Part shown: one piece after another, positions 35,246-43,878 of the stretch | Position numbering within the stretch: the first letter of the stretch is position 1 | Layout of the letters: each line of letters begins with the position of its first letter | DNA from: DATAUD01 sp035511075 | GTDB lineage: Bacteria; Verrucomicrobiota; Verrucomicrobiia; Limisphaerales; Palsa-1400 | Assembly (NCBI GenBank): GCA_035511075.1 | Contig: DATKFW010000038.1 | Span: 29,499 to 93,498, forward strand | DNA length: 64,000 nt | Direction: 5' to 3' | Notes under the pieces: generated by a model | Told to the model about the DNA's origin: nothing | The model's input: the letters and a program-made list of their open reading frames with translations, nothing else | Database searches by the model: none | Position numbers and translations under genes: made by a program

Positions 35246-35479
35246 ATGAAAACGATCAGCACCCGGGAATTCTTCCATGCTCCGGCCCTTGTCAAGAATC
35301 TGCGGCCGGGCCAGTCATTACTTGTGACCGATAACGGAAATCCCAACTTCACGGTCACGAAGGCTGGAAGCCGGCCCGTGAAAACCGCCGAGGATTTGGG
35401 GCGCGAGGCAAAGGAAATGTTTTCGGAACACCGTCCCAAAGTGAACTTTACCCGCCTGATCCGAAAACTTAAGAAATGA
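35246..35479 (+). CDS. Phd/YefM-like antitoxin
   Basis: A protein of 77 residues. The N-terminus KTISTREFFHAPALVKNLRP and then SLLVTDNGNPNFTVTK follow the Phd/YefM beta-alpha pattern. The C-terminal half is charged (KEMFSEHRPKVNFTRLIRKL) and would wrap the toxin. ATG at 35246 sits just after the palindrome and is preferred to upstream in-frame starts. Its stop overlaps the toxin start as ATGA. Confidence 0.75.
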   Translation: MKTISTREFFHAPALVKNLRPGQSLLVTDNGNPNFTVTKAGSRPVKTAEDLGREAKEMFSEHRPKVNFTRLIRKLKK

Positions 35480-35955
35480 ATCTCTACGCGGATTCGAGCT
35501 TCATCGTGGCAAGCCGCGTGCGGCATGACACTTTTCACCGGGTCGCTCTGCAGTTTTACAAAGGCCGTGAATCAGACCTTTGGTTTTGGTCACCTTGGCA
35601 TCGTGTGGAAGTTCTCAACACTATCAGGCAATTGACGCGCAATTCCGACCGCAAACGGGGCATCACTCAAGCGGAAGCCAAGGCCTTGATTTACCGGATC
35701 GAGGCCGACGTTCGGCTCGGTTATTTTTTCCACCTCGAGGCGGACTGGCGGGACGTGCTTAGGACAGCCAGCGAAATCAGCGCCGAGAACTCCTTCGCCC
35801 GCGCCTGCCCGGGAACGGACCTGCTGCATGTTGCTTACGCCAAGGAATTTGCCGCGGACCTATTTGTCAGTTTCGATGACGAACAACTTTTGCTGGCCCA
35901 GGCGGCGGGATTGAAAGCCATCAATCCGCTCAACAGATCGGCCTTATCGGATTGA
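35476..35955 (+). CDS. PIN-domain toxin (VapC-like)
   Basis: A 159-residue PIN-domain protein. The acidic residues expected at the nuclease site are seen as LYADSSFIVAS at the N-terminus, a mid-domain Glu in HRVEVLNTIRQL, TDLLHVAYA for the third, and FVSFDDEQLLLA for the fourth. VapC-type toxins cleave RNA, often tRNA. The four-base overlap with the antitoxin gene supports a functional module. It ends about 220 bases before uvrA. Confidence 0.85.
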   Translation: MNLYADSSFIVASRVRHDTFHRVALQFYKGRESDLWFWSPWHRVEVLNTIRQLTRNSDRKRGITQAEAKALIYRIEADVRLGYFFHLEADWRDVLRTASEISAENSFARACPGTDLLHVAYAKEFAADLFVSFDDEQLLLAQAAGLKAINPLNRSALSD

Positions 35956-36177
35956 ACGCCGGCAAAACGCTGCATCCGGGAATTGGCGTCCTTCATTTCT
36001 GTCTCCTTCCGTGCCATCAGGGAAACTCGTGACCTTCTCCGTGCCTCGGGGGATATGACTTGACCACTGCTGGCGGATAACGGATTTCACGGTGATTCGA
36101 CATTCCCGGCGCCGCGGACCGTTCGCGTATGGCGCCTTGCGCCCTTGCAGAGTCCGGCAAATCGACAATACTGGAAT

Positions 36178-38823
36178 GTGCCGGAAACTATTCCCGTCAA
36201 CGCGGACTCGGATGTCATCTCCATTCATGGAGCGCGGGAGCATAATCTCAAAAATATCTCCCTTTCGATTCCGCGCGGGCAATTGGTCGTCGTCACTGGC
36301 GTCAGCGGATCGGGCAAGAGCACGTTGGCGTTTGATCTTCTCTTCGCCGAAGGCCAGCGCCGCTTTCTCGATTCGATGAATCTCTACGCCCGCCAATTTG
36401 TCGAACAATTGCCGCGCCCGGAAGTCGATCTGATCACCGGCATCCCGCCCTCCGTCAGCATCGAGCAGCGCCAATCCCGCGGCGACGGCAAGAGCACCGT
36501 CGCGACGGTCACCGAAATCTACCATTTTCTGCGTCTTTTGTTCGCGCGATTGGGCGTCCAGTTCTGCCCGCGCTGCCAGATTCCTGTCCAGGCCCGGACG
36601 TGCGATGAAGCCGCCCGTTTGCTGCGGGCCGAGATGAAGCGCCGCGGCGACCTGCTGTTGCTGGCGCCGGTTGTCAAGAATCGCAAGGGGTTCCACTCCG
36701 AAGTCGCCGAATGGGCCGCCAAACACGGCTACAAGGAGGTCCGCGCCGATGGAAAAATCCATTCCACCTCGGAAAAATTCCGGCTGGACCGTTTTCGCGA
36801 GCACGACGTGGAAATTGTCGTCGGCGTCCTCGAAAAGAAGCGTCCCCGGCGCGAATTGATCGATGAAACGCTCAAGCTGGGCCGCGGCACGCTCTACGCC
36901 CTGGGCAACGACAGGCAAACGTCCGTCCATTCCACCGAACGTTCCTGCCCCCAATGCGGGCAATCCTTCGGGCCGTTGGACCCCAAGATGTTCAGTTACA
37001 ATTCGCCCCGCGGCTGGTGTCCGCAATGCCGGGGTTTCGGCGAACTTTTTTATCTGCCCGAAGTCGAGCGTGGCGCGCGCGCCGAAGCCATCGAGGAATC
37101 GTGGTTCGAATGGCAGGAGGGCAAGCGCGAATTGTGCGGCGGCTGCCACGGGACCCGGCTCAACGAAATTGCCCGGTCCGTTCGCCTGGCGGGCTGGAAA
37201 TCAAAGGGCGGCGTGGGCACTTCGCCCTCAATCGTCGATGTTTCCAACGCCTCCGTCCAGGACGCTCTGGCGTGGTTTGACAAATTGCGTTTGAAGGGGC
37301 GCGACGCCGAAATCGCGCGCGACATCGTGCCGGAGATTCGGGAACGGCTCAAATTTCTGCGCGAAGTGGGGCTGGGTTACCTTCAATTGGGACGCGGCGC
37401 GACCACGCTTTCCGGCGGCGAAGCGCAACGCATCCGCCTTGCCGCGCAGCTCGGGTCCAATCTCACGGGCGTGCTCTACATTTTGGATGAACCGACCATC
37501 GGACTGCACGCGCGCGACAACGAGAAATTACTGCGCGCGTTGGAAATGTTGAAAGCCCGCGGCAATTCGCTGGTGGTGGTCGAACACGATGAGGAAACAA
37601 TGCGCCGGGCCGATTACATCATCGATCTTGGTCCGGGCGCCGGTATTCACGGTGGTGAAGTCGTGGCCGCCGGCACGCTCAAGGAACTCATGGCGCACGG
37701 AGACTCGATCACAGCGCGATGTCTCCGGGCGGCCAAGGCCTTTCCGGCGCGCGGCCAGCGGCGCCCCGTCTCCGCCACGCGCAAAGACGCCGCCCTGGTT
37801 CTCTCCGGCGCCAGGTTGCACAATTTAAAGAATCTTACAGTGGCCTTTCCGCTCCATCGATTCATCTGCCTGAGCGGTGTCAGCGGTTCGGGCAAAAGCA
37901 CATTGTTGCGGGAATGCCTTTTGCCGACGGTGCGCGCAAAATTGGCCCGCTCCAAAGCGCCGCCGGCCAACAACGGCGCCGGAACCGTCACGGGGACCGG
38001 CGGGATCCGCGCGGTTTACGAGGTGGACCAATCGCCCATCGGCCGCACGTCGCGCTCGATTCCGGCGACTTACGTCGGATTTTTCGACGAGATTCGACAA
38101 CTCTTCGCGCAAACTCCCGAGGCCCGGTTGAGAGGCTATTCGGCGAGCCGCTTTTCCTTCAACAGCCCGCACGGACGCTGCCCGGAATGCCTGGGCGCCG
38201 GCGTCATCAAACTGGAGATGAGTTTCATGCCGACGGCTTACACCCGTTGCGAAACCTGCCTGGGAACCCGCTTCAACGCCGAGACTCTGGACATCACGCT
38301 GCGCGGATTGAACATCGCGCAGACGCTGGACTTGAGTGTCGCGCAGGCGCTGGAAGTTTATGCCCCCTTTCCGCGAATCGCCCGCGCGCTGGAGGCGCTC
38401 CGCGACACCGGGATGGATTACATCAAACTGGGCCAAAGCAGCCCGACCTTGAGCGGCGGCGAGGCGCAACGGCTGAAGCTGGTCACACATTTGTTAAGCG
38501 GCTTCCGGCAAATGGATGTTCCGCCGGGCGGCATTTCAGCGGCGCCCTCCTGTCTCTTCATCCTGGAGGAGCCGACCATTGGATTGCACATGGCCGATGT
38601 CAAACGTTTGGTGGACGTCCTGCAACGGCTGGTCGATGCCGGCCATACGGTCATTGTCATCGAGCACAATTTGGATTTGCTGGCGGAGGCCGATTGGATC
38701 ATCGATCTTGGCCCCGACGGCGGGGAAGGCGGCGGACGAATCGTCGCCCAGGGCACCCCGGAGACGCTGGCAAAAAACCGCAAATCCCATACTGGCCGAT
38801 TCCTCCGTTCCCTGCTCCAATAG
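36178..38823 (+). CDS. uvrA: Excinuclease ABC subunit A
   Basis: This DNA damage-recognition ATPase has two ABC modules. The first has Walker A GVSGSGKSTLAFDLL, a zinc-finger segment CPQCGQSFGPLDPKMFSYNSP, the signature TLSGGEAQRIRLAAQL and Walker B VLYILDEPTIGLHARD. The second has GVSGSGKSTLLREC, FNSPHGRCPECLGAG, SGGEAQRLKLV and LFILEEPTIGLHMAD. At about 881 residues it is some 60 shorter than typical UvrA, mostly in the inserted domains of the first half. GTG at 36178 gives a normal N-terminus; TTG at 36145 is an alternative. It may be a second, shorter UvrA paralogue. Confidence 0.9.
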   Translation: MPETIPVNADSDVISIHGAREHNLKNISLSIPRGQLVVVTGVSGSGKSTLAFDLLFAEGQRRFLDSMNLYARQFVEQLPRPEVDLITGIPPSVSIEQRQSRGDGKSTVATVTEIYHFLRLLFARLGVQFCPRCQIPVQARTCDEAARLLRAEMKRRGDLLLLAPVVKNRKGFHSEVAEWAAKHGYKEVRADGKIHSTSEKFRLDRFREHDVEIVVGVLEKKRPRRELIDETLKLGRGTLYALGNDRQTSVHSTERSCPQCGQSFGPLDPKMFSYNSPRGWCPQCRGFGELFYLPEVERGARAEAIEESWFEWQEGKRELCGGCHGTRLNEIARSVRLAGWKSKGGVGTSPSIVDVSNASVQDALAWFDKLRLKGRDAEIARDIVPEIRERLKFLREVGLGYLQLGRGATTLSGGEAQRIRLAAQLGSNLTGVLYILDEPTIGLHARDNEKLLRALEMLKARGNSLVVVEHDEETMRRADYIIDLGPGAGIHGGEVVAAGTLKELMAHGDSITARCLRAAKAFPARGQRRPVSATRKDAALVLSGARLHNLKNLTVAFPLHRFICLSGVSGSGKSTLLRECLLPTVRAKLARSKAPPANNGAGTVTGTGGIRAVYEVDQSPIGRTSRSIPATYVGFFDEIRQLFAQTPEARLRGYSASRFSFNSPHGRCPECLGAGVIKLEMSFMPTAYTRCETCLGTRFNAETLDITLRGLNIAQTLDLSVAQALEVYAPFPRIARALEALRDTGMDYIKLGQSSPTLSGGEAQRLKLVTHLLSGFRQMDVPPGGISAAPSCLFILEEPTIGLHMADVKRLVDVLQRLVDAGHTVIVIEHNLDLLAEADWIIDLGPDGGEGGGRIVAQGTPETLAKNRKSHTGRFLRSLLQ

Positions 38824-39263
38824 CAGCACATTCAATTCTCGGTAGTGTGATAATTTTTTCCTCCTTGGCCGCAATGGCGGCGTGGTCTTTAAGCCGATAG
38901 CTCTGGCCCGTGACGGCGATGGGATGGGCGGGCGCGTCTAAGCGTGGTGTCAGCCAGCGAACGGCTTCCAAACGAAGCGATGAAACCATCTTTTCCATTG
39001 CCCATTTCTGGCAACCGTAATAAAACTGACCGCCATGAGCAAAAATCCCCCCTTCAAAATGATCGACTGGGGGACGGGCGCCTGCGGGAACACGCCCGCT
39101 GGAATTTCGGCGTGTCGCGAGGCGCCATCTCCAAACGCGCCCGGTCGCAATACATTATCCATCGCATCACACCGGTTGAGGTGGCCAAGCCAGTTCTGGC
39201 CAACAGTAGTAATTCTCCAACCAATATTGGCAATGGCGCTGTAACCAAGGCCTTTTCTTAAAT
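38824..39263. other. Non-coding region upstream of the DGQHR operon
   Basis: This 440-base region separates uvrA from the DGQHR gene. Short open frames on both strands do not look like genes. Two inverted repeats lie near the operon: GCCAGTTCTGGC at 39189-39200 and the perfect palindrome CCAATATTGG at 39221-39230, about 33 bases before the ATG. They could be operators or promoter elements; no consensus -35/-10 pair is clear. Base composition shifts from GC-rich to AT-rich within this gap, so it probably contains one boundary of the acquired cassette. Confidence 0.45.
39221..39230. promoter_or_regulatory. Palindrome CCAATATTGG upstream of DGQHR gene
   Basis: A perfect 10-base palindrome, 33 bases before the start of the DGQHR gene and 20 bases after another inverted repeat (GCCAGTTCTGGC). 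Position and symmetry fit a repressor or Dam-family regulatory site, but ten bases is short and this could occur by chance. Confidence 0.3.
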
Positions 39264-40832
39264 ATGAAAACTAAGCCAATACTTCAAATCACCGCAATCA
39301 AAGTCCATCAGTGGCTTCACTCATGGGATGCAGTCCAATTCGCTGATGATGCTCAACAAGCAAAACCTAAGACGCACTTTTACTTGTGCACGATCAAGGC
39401 TGGCCACTTGAAGGCGCTGACGGGTGTTTATCAACGGTCTACAAAGGGGGGGATGCCACGCGCGAAAGATCCGAACGTCCAGCGTGGTCACGAGGAAGGG
39501 AGATCTCAGATGATTCGGGAATTTGTACAGAATGGATTTCCTTGGTGCGAAATGACTGACGCCAAACGAAAGTTGGAGGGTGCAGACGACCTTCGCAAGC
39601 CTGGCTGGCTGCCGACTGCAATTCTGGTGAACATCTTGCCCCCGCTTTCTGTCCGCAATGGAGTCGAAATACCAGATGCCGACTTAATACGTGTTGAGGA
39701 TCAAGGCAACACAGTAACTCTTCAACTGCCGAAGAGCTTCACGGGACCAACCTGGGAGCCTAAGAAAGTTTTTCCGCTCGAAGTGATCGACGGCCAGCAT
39801 CGCCTGTGGGCATTCGATGGCTTCGACCCTGGGGATGATTTCGAGCTACCAGTCGTAGCATTCTTTGGTTTGGATCGTGGATGGCAGGCATATCTGTTTT
39901 GGTCCGTGAACATCACCCCAAAACGAATTAATCGGTCTCTTGCATTCGACCTTTATCCACTTTTACGCCAGCAGTCATGGCTGGACAAGTTTGCGGGGCA
40001 TTCGATTTATCGGGAGACGCGTTGCCAAGAACTCGTAGAGGCACTTTGGTCGCATTTGGAAAGCCCGTGGCATCAGAGGATAAATATGCTTGGCGACAAA
40101 AGAGCTGATCGCGAGTATAAGGGACCGATGGTCAGCCAAGCCGCGTGGATCCGTTCGCTTATGGCCAGCTTCGTCAAACAATGGGAAGGTACTGGAACCA
40201 GAATGGGTGGCCTATTCGGGGCAACTCCCTCCGCGAGCCATCCCCTCTTGCCATGGAACCGCGCCATGCAAGCTGCGGTTCTTATCTTCGCTGGGGAAGC
40301 ATTAAAGGAAAGTGTCAAACGCTCTCGATCAAAGTGGGCATTACGTCTGCGCGAAGTTGACGGAAACGAGCTTTTCGAAAAGGAGGATGACCCAGCATTC
40401 TATGGGGACTATTCATTGATAAGCACTGATCAGGGAATTCGTGGGTTTCTATTCGTGGTGAATGATCTTTGTTTCGTCCAGAGCCAGCAGCTTGAATTGG
40501 AGGGATGGCGCTGGGAAGACGTGCGCGCCGAAATTCGAGATAAGCATACAGCGGCCACTGACGAGGTTGCTGTCGCAGCGGCAATTAAGTCATTTGCAAA
40601 AACAGAGGCTGCCAAGTTTGTCCAAGAAATCACCAATGGCCTTTCTAGTTTTGACTGGAGAACGTCTTCAACGCCCGGCTTAAACGATGATGAACGAATG
40701 CGACAGGGCGTCTATCGAGGAAGCAGCGGCTACAAGGAAATGCGTGGTCAATTGCTTTCTCATCTCTCCAAGCAGAAGGGCATGGTCAGTCAAGCCGCGG
40801 GTGCCGTAATGAAGGCGCTGGGATATCAATGA
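39264..40832 (+). CDS. DGQHR-domain protein (DndB-like)
   Basis: This 522-residue protein has the DGQHR motif at residues 176-180 (VIDGQHRLWAFDGF), the defining feature of the DndB/DGQHR family related to ParB. DndB regulates DNA phosphorothioation gene clusters, and relatives occur with other DNA-modification systems. The N-terminal part has a beta-rich segment (THFYLCTIKAGHLKAL) and the C-terminal half is helical. No dndA, C, D or E is nearby. It is the first gene of a three-gene operon, with the next start overlapping its stop (ATGA). The codon use is visibly less GC-rich than in flanking genes, a sign of transfer. Confidence 0.8.
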   Translation: MKTKPILQITAIKVHQWLHSWDAVQFADDAQQAKPKTHFYLCTIKAGHLKALTGVYQRSTKGGMPRAKDPNVQRGHEEGRSQMIREFVQNGFPWCEMTDAKRKLEGADDLRKPGWLPTAILVNILPPLSVRNGVEIPDADLIRVEDQGNTVTLQLPKSFTGPTWEPKKVFPLEVIDGQHRLWAFDGFDPGDDFELPVVAFFGLDRGWQAYLFWSVNITPKRINRSLAFDLYPLLRQQSWLDKFAGHSIYRETRCQELVEALWSHLESPWHQRINMLGDKRADREYKGPMVSQAAWIRSLMASFVKQWEGTGTRMGGLFGATPSASHPLLPWNRAMQAAVLIFAGEALKESVKRSRSKWALRLREVDGNELFEKEDDPAFYGDYSLISTDQGIRGFLFVVNDLCFVQSQQLELEGWRWEDVRAEIRDKHTAATDEVAVAAAIKSFAKTEAAKFVQEITNGLSSFDWRTSSTPGLNDDERMRQGVYRGSSGYKEMRGQLLSHLSKQKGMVSQAAGAVMKALGYQ

Positions 40833-42145
40833 GGAGTTTCAAAATCGAGACTCGACATAAGCAGCTTTTGAGGCGGGCCTCCCGCCAGAAAGTTGAAGAC
40901 TACTTTGACGAGCTTCCTCGCGGCTTCCGAGCAACGAATTGGCTGCGCGATACCAACCGCTACCGGCGCTTATGCACAACTCACTACGAACGGGACGTGA
41001 AACCCGTGCCGCCGCTCGTTAAGGATCGTCAGCTTACCGCATACATTAGCGCATCGTCTCCTGCCCACGTAATTGACGGATGGTCCTTTTTGGGGCGTGC
41101 TGTGGATGCTGCGCTGCGCGGAGATGCCTATTCCGCAATTCACTTCGGTTACTACGCCGAGTTAAGAGCCGCTATGAGCCTTCTCGCCAGTGAGGGAATC
41201 GGCATCTTCTCAAGTCGCCATCCAGTGGTAGATGATGCCGGCAGAACACATTTGTTTCCGCCGGGAAAGCAAAAGGCCTCAACTCACAGCGTTGTGTGGC
41301 CGGTTTTGCGATACTGGGCTACGCTAAGTCGTGCCGAAGGATTGTTGGATGAGCTCGTAAACCCAAATTCGATTCGACTCTCCTCGTGGCTAAACGCGCT
41401 GGGGGCCTCCAAACCTGTTAGGGCCGTTGCGCAACAATGGCTTTCTTTTTGGGGACTAGATTTAGCGGTGGTTGATGACGATCACGATTCGCGCAACTTG
41501 GCGAGTTACCGGCCTTCTGAGTTTCGCCTACCTCATCGGCTCGATGTGTACGAGCTTACTCAATTTGTGGAAGAGCTTTGGCAGTTATTTGAACCCGGCG
41601 TTGGGAGGCGATTTCCAAATCTAGAGCGTCTTTTGTTGCGAAATGCGTGGCGGAAGTCGTCTAGACGCGCACCAGCAGTTCATGATGTTGAAAGTCTGGG
41701 AATGACAACCTCTGAGGCGTCAGATTGGATTGCATTCCTTCAAAAGGCTGACGATCCGCTCCCTCTGCGGCTGGCTGAGAAACGAGTTCCAGTGGAGGAC
41801 TCCGATTGTCATCTCCGGATCATTTCCAGAGCTGCGCTCCTGCTATTTGTTGCGACGGCTGCAGGGAGGAGACTGCTTTCGAACGCGGCTTATTCGTTAA
41901 ACGATGTTCGTTTTTGGTGGGGGCGGCACGGTGAAGACAGGGCCTTGTGGAACATTGCGGAGAGCCCTGCCGATCCTCAGGATTTATGGGCTGATATCGC
42001 CGAATCGATAAACGATTCTTCGGCTTGGCGAGCACGGTATGCGGGCGGCAGGCCTTCGCTACGCGAGTGGAGGACAAGTCAAACCGGCGCTCTCAGTTCC
42101 TTCGGAGGGTTTGAATTAGTTGGAATCTGGGGGTTGCTGCCATGA
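40829..42145 (+). CDS. Unrecognised 438-residue protein in DGQHR-methyltransferase operon
   Basis: I do not recognise this protein. It begins RSFKIETRHKQLLRRASRQ, is mainly helical and has no signal peptide or clear membrane segment. A segment around SAIHFGYYAELRAAMSLLAS looks like a long amphipathic helix bundle, vaguely HEPN-like, but no canonical R-X4-6-H motif was found. Aromatic-rich stretches (NDVRFWWGRHGEDRALW) occur near the C-terminus. It overlaps both neighbours by four bases, so it is a core component of the unit. A nuclease, effector or structural role are all possible; none is shown. Confidence 0.75.
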   Translation: MRSFKIETRHKQLLRRASRQKVEDYFDELPRGFRATNWLRDTNRYRRLCTTHYERDVKPVPPLVKDRQLTAYISASSPAHVIDGWSFLGRAVDAALRGDAYSAIHFGYYAELRAAMSLLASEGIGIFSSRHPVVDDAGRTHLFPPGKQKASTHSVVWPVLRYWATLSRAEGLLDELVNPNSIRLSSWLNALGASKPVRAVAQQWLSFWGLDLAVVDDDHDSRNLASYRPSEFRLPHRLDVYELTQFVEELWQLFEPGVGRRFPNLERLLLRNAWRKSSRRAPAVHDVESLGMTTSEASDWIAFLQKADDPLPLRLAEKRVPVEDSDCHLRIISRAALLLFVATAAGRRLLSNAAYSLNDVRFWWGRHGEDRALWNIAESPADPQDLWADIAESINDSSAWRARYAGGRPSLREWRTSQTGALSSFGGFELVGIWGLLP

Positions 42146-43278
42146 AATACATGGGTTCTAAGCGAGCGATGTTGCAGAACGGTCTCGGCAAATTGCTGGA
42201 CCAAGAAACTGCCTTGGCTCGAAGATTTGTGGATCTCTTCGCCGGCTCAGGCGCTGTCTCCATTCATGTTGCGCAACGCTTGGACATCCCAGTCTTGGCC
42301 TTTGACCTCCAGCGTTACAGCACAATACTCACGAACGCAGTGCTTAGCCGACGGAAGAAACTCGATTGGCAGGTTTTTTGGAGCAATTGGAAATGCCAGG
42401 CACAAGCAGAATTCCATGCCAGGAAGATTCCCAAGTCGAAAAAACTCACTCGGGCGATCGTCGCCGATTTCCGCATGTGGTGTGATGCACAATCTTTTCT
42501 GCCATTCACCAAAGCATACGGAGGCCATTACTTTAGCCCAGAGCAAGCAGTTTGGATCGACGCCCTCAGAAGTAACCTGCCTGCACGAGAACCTGAAAGG
42601 ACCGTCGCCCTGGCCGCCTTGATTCAAGCGGCCAGCCAATGTGTTGCAGCTCCCGGCCATACCGCACAACCGTTCCAACCGACGCGCACCGCCAAGTTCT
42701 TCCTCGCGGAAGCATGGAGCAAAGACGTCGTCGCAAAAACTCAGTCAGCTTTCGAAGTTGTGGCTGGCCAGTTCGCCCAACAGAAGGGCAGCGCCATAGT
42801 GGCCGACGCAAATACCGCAGCCACTCAACTTCAAGAAGGCGATCTCGCATTCATCGATCCTCCATACTCAGGGGTTCACTACAGTCGCTTCTATCATGTT
42901 CTCGAGACAATCGCGGACGGCCACTGCGGCGATGTTAGTGGCGTGGGACGTTACCCAGCCCGCGCACGTCGACCACGGTCAAAGTACAGCGTGGGTTCCG
43001 AGTCCGCCGAAGCCCTTGATGACCTGCTCAAAACCGTTGCTTCACGAGGAGCGAGTGGGGTCATGACATTCCCCGATCACGACTGCTCGAATGGTCTCTC
43101 CGGCGATTCCGTTCGGGAGATCGCAGTCAGGCACTTTCGCGTCTGCGGAAGCCAAGTCGAAAGTCAATTCAGCACGCTTGGAGGGACGGGCAACGACCGC
43201 AATGACGAAGGGGGCCGCACAGCACGACAGCATGCCCATGAATTGATGCTGGTCTTGCACCCAAGGGGAAACACGTAA
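42142..43278 (+). CDS. D12-class (Dam-like) N6-adenine DNA methyltransferase
   Basis: This 378-residue enzyme has the Dam/D12 order of motifs: KYMGSKR at the N-terminus (motif X), RFVDLFAGSGAVSIH for SAM binding (motif I) near residue 30, and the catalytic LAFIDPPYSGVHYSR with DPPY at 239-242. It should methylate adenine at N6 in a defined DNA sequence. The target domain between motif I and DPPY is divergent and the site cannot be predicted. It is the third gene of the DGQHR operon. No restriction endonuclease fold was recognised next to it, but the 438-residue partner is unclassified. Confidence 0.88.
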   Translation: MKYMGSKRAMLQNGLGKLLDQETALARRFVDLFAGSGAVSIHVAQRLDIPVLAFDLQRYSTILTNAVLSRRKKLDWQVFWSNWKCQAQAEFHARKIPKSKKLTRAIVADFRMWCDAQSFLPFTKAYGGHYFSPEQAVWIDALRSNLPAREPERTVALAALIQAASQCVAAPGHTAQPFQPTRTAKFFLAEAWSKDVVAKTQSAFEVVAGQFAQQKGSAIVADANTAATQLQEGDLAFIDPPYSGVHYSRFYHVLETIADGHCGDVSGVGRYPARARRPRSKYSVGSESAEALDDLLKTVASRGASGVMTFPDHDCSNGLSGDSVREIAVRHFRVCGSQVESQFSTLGGTGNDRNDEGGRTARQHAHELMLVLHPRGNT

Positions 43279-43400
43279 ACCGCACCTTCAACTCCAAATC
43301 ACCTTCGCGTTTTTTGGCTGGTTTAATCGTGCCAGCAATTTACCATGTCAACCGGCGCGGGCCGTAATCTTTTTTCAATACAGCCCACGCCTCAATTCTC

Positions 43401-43871
43401 ATGAGCCAGGCCTACGAGGAGATTTTTGAAGGCGAATCGCTGCTGCGCGCCGCGCCGGGCTTGCGTCACGAGAAAATCTGCGCCCGTTTGCACGACCGCA
43501 TCGCGGCGGGATTGGCCGGGAACGCCGTGTCGCGCCTTTTGGACCCGCGCTCCATCGTGCAGCTTTCCCCGGGCACCCTCGTGCGCCCGGACTTGGCGGT
43601 GGTGACGGTTGCGACGGGCAAATTATGGCTGGCGGTGGAAATCATTGATTCGGAAGATCATCATCCCGATACCGTGTTGAAAAAGAGCGTCTATGAGGAA
43701 TTTAACCTGGCCCGTTTATGGGTCGTCGATCCGCGCTACGACAACCTGGAGACGTATCACGGCACCTCCTACGGCCTGGCTTTGCGGGGGATTCTCGCCG
43801 GAAACGAGCGACTGAAGGAACCGCTGCTGCCGGAGTTTGACTTGACGGTGGCTGAAGTGTTCGCCGTCTGA
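43401..43871 (+). CDS. Uma2 family (DUF820) putative endonuclease
   Basis: This protein of 156 residues has the PD-(D/E)XK-like core of the Uma2 family: LVRPDLAVVT, then LAVEIIDSEDHHPDT with the Glu, and KKSVYEEFNLARLWVVDP. The N-terminal part includes LRHEKICARLHDRIAAGLAG. These proteins are abundant in cyanobacteria and Planctomycetes; nuclease activity is inferred by fold and not shown. GC content is back to the host level, so this gene is outside the AT-rich cassette. It is followed eight bases later by cysQ. Confidence 0.85.
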   Translation: MSQAYEEIFEGESLLRAAPGLRHEKICARLHDRIAAGLAGNAVSRLLDPRSIVQLSPGTLVRPDLAVVTVATGKLWLAVEIIDSEDHHPDTVLKKSVYEEFNLARLWVVDPRYDNLETYHGTSYGLALRGILAGNERLKEPLLPEFDLTVAEVFAV

Positions 43872-43878
43872 ACCTGAT

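Noticed and set aside
38840..38998. Minus-strand frame reading ITGQSYRLK-like residues as a transposase remnant
   Set aside because: The open stretch is short, lacks a start with a ribosome-binding site, and the resemblance to an insertion-sequence protein rests on a few residues.
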